From Colwellia sp. (GTDB taxonomy: Bacteria; Pseudomonadota; Gammaproteobacteria; Enterobacterales; Alteromonadaceae): 56,568 bases of DNA. A program made the translations under genes and the position numbers. Below, in pieces: positions 36,628 through 45,075 of this stretch. The notes under the pieces are model-generated. The model saw only the letters and a program-made list of their open reading frames with translations. It did not search any database and was not told where the DNA came from. The stretch spans positions 1-56,568 of the forward strand of contig JALJPB010000002.1 in assembly GCA_022969175.1 (NCBI GenBank), given 5' to 3'. The stretch's first letter is position 1. Every line of letters starts with the position of its first letter.

Positions 36628-37851
36628 ATGAACAAGATAAAGAGTAACTTTGTACTGGCTATCCCCCTTTGTTTAGCCAGTTTACTGCCTCAGACAACCG
36701 TGGCAGATGAGTTTGAACTTTCTGGTCGACTAGGCCTTGAACAACGCTACTTTACTGAGCAAGGACAATTTGAGCATCAACTCGAACATAGCCAAACTTC
36801 TGTGTTTATCGAGCCTGAGTTCTACTGGGGGTGGAATAAAGGCAGTGATAGTTTAACTTTTAAACCTTTTTATCGCCAAGATAGCGTTGATGATGAACGC
36901 AGCCATGGCGACATAAGAGAACTGTCTTATATTCATGCCAGCGATGACTGGGAACTTAGGGCCGGTATTCGTCGAGAATTCTGGGGAGTAACAGAATTTC
37001 AGCATGTCGTCGATGTAATTAACCAAACGGATGGTGTTGAAGATACCGATGGCGAAGATAAACTTGGTCAATTAATGGTTAATTTATCATTAGTTCGTGA
37101 TTGGGGCATCATAGATATGTTTTTGTTACCTGGATTTAGGACAAGGCCCTTTGTTGGAGAACAAAGTCGTTTTCGTAGTGAACTACTTGTTGATAACAAC
37201 AATATTAGTTACCAATCCTCGAAAGAGGATAATCATCTTGATGTTGCCCTTCGTTGGAGCCAGTCTTTAGGTGTTTTTGATATCGGCAGTTATTGGTTCC
37301 ATGGTACTAACCGAGATCCCATATTGACGCCTGTCACTGAAGGTAATAATACAAAACTTAGACAGTATTATAATCAGATGGATCAATTTGGCTTTGAGGT
37401 ACAAGCGACCGTAGATGATTGGTTATGGAAGTATGAAACCATTTATCGTACTACTGATATTGAAGACTTCTGGGCGATGCAAGCAGGGTTTGAATATACC
37501 TATGTTGGTGCCTTTAATAGCACAGCTGATCTAGGGTTATTAATTGAATATGGTTGGGACTCTCGTGGTGAAGGCAATGAGCAATCACAAGGTGCGAATG
37601 TGCAAAATGATATATTTTTTGGCAGTCGCTTAGCGTTAAATGATATGCAAAGTAGTGAAATGCTTATCGGCTTTGGCGCTGACTTAGATCATAATGCTTT
37701 TAGCTTTCTTATTGAAGCAAATCGCCGCTTAGGTGAAAACTTTACTGTCAGTTTAGACGTTAGATTACTGCAAAGTAATGATGCCTATGATCCGTTATAC
37801 AGCTTCAAAAATGACGACCACTTTCAGTTAGCCATAGAGTATTATTTTTAA
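36628..37851 (+). CDS. Outer-membrane beta-barrel-like protein of the RND/LolA module
   Basis: A 407-aa exported protein. I take the ATG at 36628, 4 bp after the previous stop, since the signal peptide begins there (MNKIKSNFVLAIPLCLASLL, cleavage TVADE near residue 27). The remainder is rich in alternating aromatic/polar strands (LSGRLGLEQRYF, FYWGWNKGSDSLTFKPFYR) and ends with LAIEYYF: a terminal aromatic typical of outer-membrane barrels. The family is hypothetical; it is often the third gene with COG1033 exporters. Function as exit or surface-delivery component is inference. No strong ribosome site, so translation is probably coupled. Confidence 0.72.
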   Translation: MNKIKSNFVLAIPLCLASLLPQTTVADEFELSGRLGLEQRYFTEQGQFEHQLEHSQTSVFIEPEFYWGWNKGSDSLTFKPFYRQDSVDDERSHGDIRELSYIHASDDWELRAGIRREFWGVTEFQHVVDVINQTDGVEDTDGEDKLGQLMVNLSLVRDWGIIDMFLLPGFRTRPFVGEQSRFRSELLVDNNNISYQSSKEDNHLDVALRWSQSLGVFDIGSYWFHGTNRDPILTPVTEGNNTKLRQYYNQMDQFGFEVQATVDDWLWKYETIYRTTDIEDFWAMQAGFEYTYVGAFNSTADLGLLIEYGWDSRGEGNEQSQGANVQNDIFFGSRLALNDMQSSEMLIGFGADLDHNAFSFLIEANRRLGENFTVSLDVRLLQSNDAYDPLYSFKNDDHFQLAIEYYF

Positions 37852-37887
37852 GTACTATTGATTATTTAAATAAGAAACTTACAGAGC

Positions 37888-38376
37888 TTACAAACCAAGC
37901 TCTGTAAGCCCAGGGTAATCAATGGGTCTTTTATCTCCTTGCCAAAGAAGCTTACGATCTTTTTCTTTAATTAATAGATCATTGATACTGGCATGCCGTT
38001 GTTCCATCAAGCCCTTGCCATTAAATTGCCAGTTTTCGTTACCATAGGATCTAAACCATTGGTTATATTCATCTTGCCACTCGTAAGCAAACCTCACAGC
38101 GATCCTATTTTTATCTACCGACCAAAGCTCTTTAATTAATTTGTAATAACGTTCTTTTTGCCACTTGGTAGTGAGTAAATCAATAATCTGTTTTCTTCCT
38201 TGAAGAAACACATCTCGATTACGCCATTGGCTATCAAGACTGTAGGCAGTGGCGACAAGCTCTGGTTGTTTAGTATTCCACGTATCTTCTGCTTTACGTA
38301 TTTTTTCAATTGCCGTTTCACCCGTAAAATTTGGCAAAGGGTGTCTAATTTCTTCTATCGCTAATTTATTATTCAT
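37888..38376 (-). CDS. NTF2-like protein, DUF1348 family
   Basis: A 162-aa SnoaL/NTF2-fold protein with AAAGGA before the ATG. Conserved DUF1348 patterns are present (ATAYSLDSQWRNRD, FLQGRKQII, IAVRFAYEWQDE, WFRSYGNENW, GLMEQRHASIND). No enzymatic function is established for this family. It is the last gene of a three-gene minus-strand cassette with a flavin/iron-sulfur fusion reductase and an AhpD-like protein. Confidence 0.83.
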   Translation of the reverse strand: MNNKLAIEEIRHPLPNFTGETAIEKIRKAEDTWNTKQPELVATAYSLDSQWRNRDVFLQGRKQIIDLLTTKWQKERYYKLIKELWSVDKNRIAVRFAYEWQDEYNQWFRSYGNENWQFNGKGLMEQRHASINDLLIKEKDRKLLWQGDKRPIDYPGLTELGL

Positions 38377-38419
38377 TGCTTTTCCTTTAAATGATTTCTT
38401 TTGAGCTAAAGTTCATTGG

Positions 38420-40024
38420 CTAAAGTTCAATGGCTAGAACCTTTGACCGAGGTCGTGATACACATAAACACATCTTCAAGGTTCTTTCTTTATCGGTTAA
38501 ACAACTATCTAAATGTTCAACATCTGCATCTTTAGGAATATTGACTACGCAACTTTTGCATTCTCCAACCATGCAGCTGTACGGTAGCTCTACATTGGCT
38601 TCCAATACTGCATCTAGTAATGTTTGTTCACTGTTAACATCTATCGTGACATTAGATTTTGTTAATGTTAACTGACAAGCTCGCGCAGACTCATTAACCG
38701 CTTGATTGAACTGCTCAAAGTGAATTCGGTCAGAACTAATGCCTAGTTCAATAGCACATTGTTTAAAGGTATTTAGCATTGATGCAGGGCCACAAAAGTA
38801 AAAGTTGGTCTCATCTGAGCGATTTGCCATTAATTGGTTAAATGAAAGTCTATTGCCTTGTGCTGAAATATATAAATGTAACTTGTCACCTACCTGCCGA
38901 GATAGCCTATCGGCGTAAGCCATATATTCTTCAGTGCGCCCTGCGAAATGTAATTCAAATTCTTTGTCTTGCTTCAATAATGCCAGTGCCATTGACTTAA
39001 TTGGGGTGATACCAATACCAGCAGCGATTAAAACGCTGGTTGAGTTACTTTTATTTAATGAAAAATTATTTCTAGGCGCTTTACAGTTTAAAGTTATGCC
39101 CAGTTGATAACTCTGATGGATTGCCTGTGAACCGCCACTTCCGTGCTGCTCCTTTTTTACTGCTATTTCATAGCTATCAGTTCGTTCAGGGTTGCTGCTA
39201 ATAGAATAATTTCGCCAGACAAGTTGTTTATTTTCTAATATTACCGGTACCTGAATATGTGCGCCGGCATTAATTTTAGGTAATGGCTCATTATTTTTCC
39301 TTCGCAGTTCATATGCTCTGATCTCAGGTGTCAGTTGACGTATACCACTAATAACTAGCGACAATTCACCATCACCAAGTGTTTCTGAAATAGGTCTGCT
39401 ATTAGCTAAAATCACTTTTGACTGTAACTCAGCCTCTAACTTTAACTCTAGGGCGTTAATTTGTTTTTCCAATGGTTCAATTAAGTTGGATAATTCTGAC
39501 TCACTATATCTTGGCGTGATATGTTGCGGGCAATTCCAGTCGAATGCAGTTATTTTAATGGTAAAACCACGTTCGACTCTTGCACGATAACCATTATCCT
39601 CTAGCGCCGATAAGGTTTGCCAATCTTGTTCATCAACAACTGAGATACGACCAATAAGTTTTAAACGTCGACGATTAGGGTAATCCACTAATATGATCGA
39701 AACTCTGTCGTTGGTTCGAAAATTTCCAGTGCTGATATATTGTCGATTACCTTTATAATCGGCGAAACCAAGTGTTTTTGAGTCTAAAACTTTAAGAAAA
39801 CCTTTAATTCCTCCACGATGTTGAACATATGGCCATTGAGTTTCACTAACACTCGCCATATAAAAACTATCTCGCTGACCAATAAAGTCAGCTTCTGTTT
39901 CTGAGAGCATGAAGTTGTAGTCTTCACCAACATCCATACCTTTATAACCCGTACGACTATTCTGCTCACTTTGAACTTGCCTTACGGTTTTGGTGAATAA
40001 AGTTTTTGCATATTGATGAGCCAT
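38420..40024 (-). CDS. PPOX-FNR-ferredoxin fusion redox protein
   Basis: A 534-aa multidomain protein with AAGGAA before the ATG. Residues ~30-170 resemble the pyridoxamine-phosphate-oxidase-like FMN split barrel. Residues ~225-440 are a ferredoxin-NAD(P) reductase module with the flavin motif RNYSISS and the nucleotide-binding IAAGIGITPIKSM. Residues ~445-534 are a plant-type [2Fe-2S] domain with Cys484, Cys489, Cys492 and Cys519 or Cys521 (SCMVGECKSC ... MCLC). It should pass electrons from NAD(P)H through flavin to the cluster and an FMN-bound substrate; the substrate is unknown. Confidence 0.85.
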   Translation of the reverse strand: MAHQYAKTLFTKTVRQVQSEQNSRTGYKGMDVGEDYNFMLSETEADFIGQRDSFYMASVSETQWPYVQHRGGIKGFLKVLDSKTLGFADYKGNRQYISTGNFRTNDRVSIILVDYPNRRRLKLIGRISVVDEQDWQTLSALEDNGYRARVERGFTIKITAFDWNCPQHITPRYSESELSNLIEPLEKQINALELKLEAELQSKVILANSRPISETLGDGELSLVISGIRQLTPEIRAYELRRKNNEPLPKINAGAHIQVPVILENKQLVWRNYSISSNPERTDSYEIAVKKEQHGSGGSQAIHQSYQLGITLNCKAPRNNFSLNKSNSTSVLIAAGIGITPIKSMALALLKQDKEFELHFAGRTEEYMAYADRLSRQVGDKLHLYISAQGNRLSFNQLMANRSDETNFYFCGPASMLNTFKQCAIELGISSDRIHFEQFNQAVNESARACQLTLTKSNVTIDVNSEQTLLDAVLEANVELPYSCMVGECKSCVVNIPKDADVEHLDSCLTDKERTLKMCLCVSRPRSKVLAIEL

Positions 40025-40111
40025 GGAATTTCCTTAAAATCTTTTTGTTCAATACAAGCTGAGCTGCGAACTCCTCCAACTTGTGTTTCAGTCTAGCTTT
40101 AGCTTAGTAAT

Positions 40112-40657
40112 TTAAGACGCTTTTTTTAAGTCAACTTTTGGAAAGTCAATTTCTACTCGACTGGCTTTACCTAGAATATTAGTCAAGATATTCATACCTA
40201 CGTGAGTAATAATCTCAACAATTTCAGCATCACGGTACCCTACATTGCGAATCTCTAATAACTCGGCTGTAGTCACTTCTCCATTCTTTTCAGCTAAAGA
40301 TCGTGAAAACTTAACCGCAACAGCCGCTTTAGCATCTTGGCTACTGCCGGCTCGGTTTGCTATCATTTCATCGCCTGTCAAACCCGCTTTTCTGCCAATT
40401 GCCGTATGTGCTGAAACACAATATTGACAGGAATTTTGTTCAGCCAGACCTAACGCTATTCTTTCTTTAGTTTTAGCATCTAATTCACCTTCGCTAGCAA
40501 TAGTATGTAAACCTAAAAATGCTTTTAGGGCTGCAGGTGAGTTGGCAAACACTTTTAAAAAGTTGGGTACCATACCTAGTTGTTGTTCAATTGCTGTATA
40601 CAAAACTTGTTGTTGTTCATTGGCTTGTTCTACTGTCACTAAATTAATTCTGCTCAT
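40112..40657 (-). CDS. AhpD/carboxymuconolactone decarboxylase-like protein
   Basis: A 181-aa all-helical protein with GAGG before the ATG. It contains the AhpD-type redox motif in CQYCVSAHT (CXXC followed by His), used by alkylhydroperoxidase-like and peroxidase-related enzymes. It is first in the cassette with the reductase fusion and DUF1348 protein, which is divergent from a LysR regulator. This layout suggests inducible protection against peroxides, quinones or electrophiles (inference). Confidence 0.85.
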   Translation of the reverse strand: MSRINLVTVEQANEQQQVLYTAIEQQLGMVPNFLKVFANSPAALKAFLGLHTIASEGELDAKTKERIALGLAEQNSCQYCVSAHTAIGRKAGLTGDEMIANRAGSSQDAKAAVAVKFSRSLAEKNGEVTTAELLEIRNVGYRDAEIVEIITHVGMNILTNILGKASRVEIDFPKVDLKKAS

Positions 40658-40807
40658 GATGCTACCTCTTAAATATAATAGTTAATTAATGCCCTTCTTC
40701 AGGATGAAGCTAGTGTGCGACAAAATACTTTATTTAAGAATACCCACAATATACAATTGATTATTTCATTATGTGGAATAATCAACAAAATTATCAACAA
40801 AACAATG

Positions 40808-40840
40808 AACAAATAACAAATAACAAATAACAAATAACAA
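40808..40840. repeat. Heptamer tandem repeat AACAAAT, ~4.7 copies
   Basis: Four exact head-to-tail AACAAAT units and a partial fifth lie in the divergent region between the redox cassette and the LysR gene, ending 14 bp before the LysR start codon. It occupies the place expected for the LysR ribosome binding site, which is weak. Copy-number change would alter this leader. Confidence 0.88.
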
Positions 40841-40854
40841 GATTGGGTAAATAA

Positions 40855-41757
40855 ATGTTAGGTAAAATAGAATTGATGACAATATTTGTCGCAGTAGCTG
40901 AAGAGCAAGGTTTTGCTGCAGCCAGCCGACGCTTAAACATATCGCCGCCAAAAGTTACTCGTGCTGTAGCTATGTTAGAAGAACATTTATCGGTGAAACT
41001 GCTCACTAGAACAACACGTTATGTCAGGGTTACTGATGCAGGGATTCGTTATTTAGAAGATGTAAAACGTATACTCAATGACATTAATTTAGCCAATGAA
41101 GCAGCACAGGGTATAAACTCGATACCACAAGGCAGTATCAGTATTACTGCCCCAGTACTTTTTGGTCAACAATTTGTCTTACCGTCAGTTTTAGAATACT
41201 TAAATAGCTACCCTAAAACTGAAATAAATACTGTATTCCTTGACAGAGTAGTTAATCTTTTAGAAGAGGGGTTTGATGTTGGCATTCGAATTGGAGATCT
41301 GGAAGATTCATCAATGCGGGCTAAAAAAGTGGGTTCGGTACGGTTATCTTTGGTCGCCTCGCCTGAGTATTTAGCACAATATGGTATTCCCCAGCACTTT
41401 TGTGCACTTAACAATCACTCACTTATTGAAACGCGTGCAGGGAGCCTTAACCCTGAGTGGAAATTCATTCAAAATGGAAAAATTGTTCATCAGCCGATAT
41501 CCTCTCGACTTCGTGTTACTACCAATCAGGCAGCAATAAATGCCGCTGTTGCTGGTTTTGGTATTAGCCGAGTTATTTCGTATCAAGTAGCGAATGAACT
41601 TGCACAGAATAAGCTGAAATTTGTCCTTGAAGAGTTTGAGCAACCGCCATTACCGATCAACATAGTGCATCGAGAGGATCGAATATCTTCAGCAAAAATA
41701 AGAAGTTTTATTGATTTACTTGCTGAGAGTTTATTAAAAAACACTACGCTTAATTAA
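40855..41757 (+). CDS. LysR-family transcriptional regulator
   Basis: A 300-aa regulator. The N-terminal winged helix-turn-helix (residues 1-60: MTIFVAVAEEQGFAAASRRL, SPPKVTRAVAMLEEHL, LLTRTTRYVRVTDAG) belongs to the CrgA/AaeR-like branch; the effector-binding domain (~90-290) contains ISITAPVLFGQQFVLPSVLEYL and EEGFDVGIRIGDL. It is divergent from the AhpD-like/redox cassette, the standard arrangement for a regulator of the neighbouring genes. Confidence 0.92.
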   Translation: MLGKIELMTIFVAVAEEQGFAAASRRLNISPPKVTRAVAMLEEHLSVKLLTRTTRYVRVTDAGIRYLEDVKRILNDINLANEAAQGINSIPQGSISITAPVLFGQQFVLPSVLEYLNSYPKTEINTVFLDRVVNLLEEGFDVGIRIGDLEDSSMRAKKVGSVRLSLVASPEYLAQYGIPQHFCALNNHSLIETRAGSLNPEWKFIQNGKIVHQPISSRLRVTTNQAAINAAVAGFGISRVISYQVANELAQNKLKFVLEEFEQPPLPINIVHREDRISSAKIRSFIDLLAESLLKNTTLN

Positions 41758-41828
41758 AGGTAAAGCTAGTAATAGCGGTGTTTTGTACTAAGCTCTATGA
41801 AGTAATAATATGCAAGATTAATGGATGT

Positions 41829-44036
41829 ATGAGCTTAGTTATTGAACTGCGTAGGCGGAACGTTTTTAAAGTTGCCATCAGCTACCTTGTATTAGCATGG
41901 ATAGTCGTACAAGTTACTTCAGTTGCAGTTCCTGCTTTAAATTTACCTCACTGGGTTAATACCCTAGTTTTTTATTTAGGAGTCATTGGTTTTCCTTTCG
42001 CATTATTTTTTGCATGGGCATTTGAGCTAACCGCTGAGGGGATAAAACGCAGCAAAGAGGTAGATCAAGACCAGTCGATCAGTCATGAAACTGGGAAAAA
42101 ACTTAATTCTATTACCATCGCTTTTTTACTTATCGCAGTGGTATATATTTTTTATGATTATAAGAGTGATAACAGTAATAATATTGCCAATCTAAGTAGC
42201 CAAACTACTGAGTCAATGGAATTAACAAAAGTACTTGATCAAAGCGAACAGCCATTAACCTTAAACAGTAAACCAGCTGTTACCAAACAAGCCCCGCTAA
42301 CCAAAAGTGTTTTACCTCTCGCTGTTCTTCCCTTTGTTAATATGAGCAATGACAAAGAGCAAGAATATTTTGTTGATGGCTTAACTGAAGAGTTACTCAA
42401 CAGCTTAACTCGTATTGAAGGGTTAAAAGTGATGGGCAGAACCTCTAGCTTTGCTTATAAAAATAAAAATATGGACCTACGTGTTATCGCCAAAGAATTA
42501 GATGTTGATTATTTAGTGGAAGGCAGTGTTCGTAAAAGTGGCGACAAAATTCGTATTACCATGCAATTAATTGAGGCAAAAACCGGCAGCCATATTTTAT
42601 CAAAAACCTTCGATCGCAAGTTGGAAAACGTCTTTGAGTTGCAAGAAGAAATTAGTCATCAAGTAGCGGCGGCATTAAAGTTGTCTTTAGTGCATAAAGA
42701 AGATCGTTATAACAAAGCTTTAGCCAAGTTAGATTATATCGCCGTGGAGCAGCTAGTTAGTGCTCGTGCTCAGATTAAAGAGCGTACAACTAAATCAATT
42801 AAAAAGGCATTTATTACCTTAGATGCATTAGACGAGAAGTATCCTAATATTGCCGAAATAATAGGGTTGTCTGCTTACGCTGCTATGATGCATAGTAGTT
42901 TTGGCGAGAAAGTTTTAACAACAGTACAAATAATAGAAATGGCTGAGCGTGCGTTAACGCTGGATGATCAAAATATCGATGCGTTATTTGTATTAGCTGT
43001 AATATACGACGATTCTCCGCAAACGTTGAAACTCGCCCGTAACATTTATACTAGCCTTATCCGTTTTTATCCTGGTGGCGCTGAACACTATCAATACATG
43101 TTGTCTTATTACTCTCAGACAAAAGCTACTTGTGAAACCTTACAAGTATTCGTCGACTCAGTACCTGATGGGGTATTTTCTACTAAACAAAAAAATGAAA
43201 CTGACTATATGATCCTGCATTGCTTACATCCAGAAAAAGCTATGGAGCAACTTAGTTTATTGAACGATAAATCCGTTGCTGATTACTCCAATAGGCGAAC
43301 TAATTGGGATGATTTTTTACAGGATACCCTGCAACGTATAACTGATAACCCAAATCAACGTTACCTTACAAGTTACTATGAGCTGTTATTGAAAGCTGGG
43401 GCTGAACAGGAAGCCCAAAATCTAGCTAGCCAGATAGATAAAACTCAAGAAGGTTATTGGCCAATATTTTTTGTTCTTTCTGCATATAACCATCATGTAG
43501 AATTTGAAACCAAGCCTTTTGATTTTCTTGAACGCTTACAAATAGACTTTAATAATGCGTCCTATTTTGAGGATATGGCAGCACTGTCGAAACAAGCAAT
43601 GTTCGAAGAAAAACAACCAAGGCTGAAAACCTTTCTTAGCGCCGTCCCTGAATTTTCTATTGGTATTGAAACTTTAAATCCTTCCATGGGCTTAATGTTA
43701 CTGCAATACCATGCAGAGCAAAAAAGAATTTCAAAACGTACCGCAACCGCTTTATTTGAAGCAATAAAAAACTATAAAGAGGACTCTTCAGCTTCCTACC
43801 ATTATTGGGGAATTGCTGGATATTACCTTGTTTCAGCGTTTTACAGCGGTAATCAAGCAATTGCCGAAGAAATACTTAACAATAATTTCAAAAAAGGGTA
43901 TCAATACTGGGGAGAAAATTATGATGTAACCGCATTTGCCTTGCGTCCTTGGCGAAAGCACCCTGTAGTCATTAATTATTTGGCTCGTATTGAGCAAGAT
44001 CAAATACGTGTTCGTGAAAAATTTAATCTAAAGTAA
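41829..44036 (+). CDS. Membrane protein with TolB-like/FlgO-type domain and TPR-like repeats
   Basis: A 735-aa protein; I use the ATG at 41829 (MSLVIELRRRNVFKVA), the usual start of this family, rather than an in-frame one 51 bp upstream. Two or three transmembrane helices lie within the first ~120 residues. Residues ~160-285 are a TolB N-terminal-like domain (LAVLPFVNMSNDKEQEYFVDGLTEELLN, YLVEGSVRKSG, ITMQLIEAKTG). The rest is helical, with TPR-like periodicity. Relatives are often labelled adenylate cyclase or CadC-like, but neither a cyclase nor a DNA-binding domain is present. Role unknown. Confidence 0.75.
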   Translation: MSLVIELRRRNVFKVAISYLVLAWIVVQVTSVAVPALNLPHWVNTLVFYLGVIGFPFALFFAWAFELTAEGIKRSKEVDQDQSISHETGKKLNSITIAFLLIAVVYIFYDYKSDNSNNIANLSSQTTESMELTKVLDQSEQPLTLNSKPAVTKQAPLTKSVLPLAVLPFVNMSNDKEQEYFVDGLTEELLNSLTRIEGLKVMGRTSSFAYKNKNMDLRVIAKELDVDYLVEGSVRKSGDKIRITMQLIEAKTGSHILSKTFDRKLENVFELQEEISHQVAAALKLSLVHKEDRYNKALAKLDYIAVEQLVSARAQIKERTTKSIKKAFITLDALDEKYPNIAEIIGLSAYAAMMHSSFGEKVLTTVQIIEMAERALTLDDQNIDALFVLAVIYDDSPQTLKLARNIYTSLIRFYPGGAEHYQYMLSYYSQTKATCETLQVFVDSVPDGVFSTKQKNETDYMILHCLHPEKAMEQLSLLNDKSVADYSNRRTNWDDFLQDTLQRITDNPNQRYLTSYYELLLKAGAEQEAQNLASQIDKTQEGYWPIFFVLSAYNHHVEFETKPFDFLERLQIDFNNASYFEDMAALSKQAMFEEKQPRLKTFLSAVPEFSIGIETLNPSMGLMLLQYHAEQKRISKRTATALFEAIKNYKEDSSASYHYWGIAGYYLVSAFYSGNQAIAEEILNNNFKKGYQYWGENYDVTAFALRPWRKHPVVINYLARIEQDQIRVREKFNLK

Positions 44037-44153
44037 AGTTCCTCAGCCGATAATGAATACCTCCGAGGTTTCATTTCAAGGGTCGAGTAACTAGAATCCC
44101 CCCTCCTTTCCCTGTAGACTTTACTTACGTTCTCTTTTTCAATTAGTTTGCCG

Positions 44154-44696
44154 ATGCCAAACAAGCCAACAAAAACAATCCCGCCCATTATTGCCAACAA
44201 ACAACCTGCGGGTAAGGTGCATTGTAGTTTAGATCTTCAAACATTCCTTCCTTACCGAATGTATTGTTTAGCTGCACAAATGTCTCAAGCGGGTAATGAT
44301 TTGCCTGAATTACTGAACGAAGTAGGTGTCAATATTGGCGAACGTGAATGGCGCGTTATTTCTATTTTAGGCGCTTATGGTGGCTTAACTAATGGCCATG
44401 TTGCTAATGCATTAAAAACGGATGCGGCTACAGTTTCCCGAGCAGTAAAAGTATTAAAAACCCATAATTTAGTGGCTACCTTAAATTCTAAAAGGGATCG
44501 TCGTAAGGTACTTATTTATCTGACAGAAACTGGCGCAAAATTATATGATCAAATTACCCCTAAGCGCATTGAAACAGGAAAAATGATTGATGATTGTTTT
44601 ACTCATGAGGAGTTATCTACCCTGCACCACTTACTCAATAAACTTGACCGTCATTTACAGCATATGGAAAATGAATTAGAGGATGAATGGGAATAA
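44154..44696 (+). CDS. MarR-family transcriptional regulator
   Basis: A 180-aa winged helix-turn-helix protein. The ATG at 44154 follows an in-frame TTG and lacks a clear ribosome site. The central region (residues ~60-125) shows the MarR pattern: REWRVISILGAYGGLTNGHVANALKTDAATVSRAVKVL, then a wing with SKRDRRKVLIYLTETG. The N-terminal ~25 residues are low-complexity. No obvious target is adjacent, so its regulon is unknown. Confidence 0.87.
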   Translation: MPNKPTKTIPPIIANKQPAGKVHCSLDLQTFLPYRMYCLAAQMSQAGNDLPELLNEVGVNIGEREWRVISILGAYGGLTNGHVANALKTDAATVSRAVKVLKTHNLVATLNSKRDRRKVLIYLTETGAKLYDQITPKRIETGKMIDDCFTHEELSTLHHLLNKLDRHLQHMENELEDEWE

Positions 44697-44814
44697 ATAG
44701 GCAGATGTCTTTTGTTAAATTTAAAGGGCCTATACACTCTTTAGAGCTAAAAATTGTGCTAATAGGGAAATAAGCACATAGGTTTTACCTAGAACTAAAA
44801 AACGGCCATACGGT

Positions 44815-45023
44815 ACATACACGCTCTTTGCCATCCATGGCACCACGATATACCGTTCATCGACGTGCATGGATGCACTAATGCCTTGAAAGACAGGATG
44901 TCTGAGAAAGGCCAGAACATACACGTTCTTTGCCATCCATGGCACCACGACATACCGTTCATCCTGAACATACACGTTCTTTGCCATCCATGGCACCACG
45001 ACATACCGTTCATCCTGAACATA
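44815..45023. repeat. Tandem 51-bp repeats with CATGGATG hairpins
   Basis: Two exact consecutive 51-bp units (44915-44965 and 44966-45016), the start of a third (45017-45023), and a diverged copy at 44815-44861. Each unit holds a small hairpin TGCCAT-CC-ATGGCA (44829-44842, 44931-44944, 44982-44995); between the first and second is another, GTGCAT-GG-ATGCAC (44865-44878). All share the core CATGGATG on one strand, as does the centre of the MITE-like element at 10675-10692. Frames through this array on the minus strand are repetitive artefacts, not genes. Confidence 0.88.
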
Positions 45024-45049
45024 AAAAGGCGCAATTAATATTGCGCCTT
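45021..45049 (-). terminator. Rho-independent terminator of the M1 aminopeptidase gene
   Basis: AAGGCGCAAT (45026-45035) and ATTGCGCCTT (45040-45049) form a 10-bp stem with a TAAT loop, followed on the minus strand by a T-run. It lies just after the stop codon at 45076. Confidence 0.88.
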
Positions 45050-45075
45050 CTAGAAACAACCACTTCAGTTTTTAA

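Noticed and set aside
41829..44036. Adenylate cyclase annotation often given to this family
   Set aside because: No class III cyclase catalytic domain is present; only membrane helices, a TolB-like domain and TPR-like helices.
44915..45016. Possible CRISPR array from regularly repeated units
   Set aside because: The units are contiguous and identical with no unique spacers, so this is a tandem repeat.
44730..45059. Minus-strand open frame of 109 codons over the repeat array
   Set aside because: Its protein is only the translation of the 51-bp tandem repeats (YVQDERYVVVPWMAK repeated) and it overlaps the aminopeptidase terminator; a repeat artefact.
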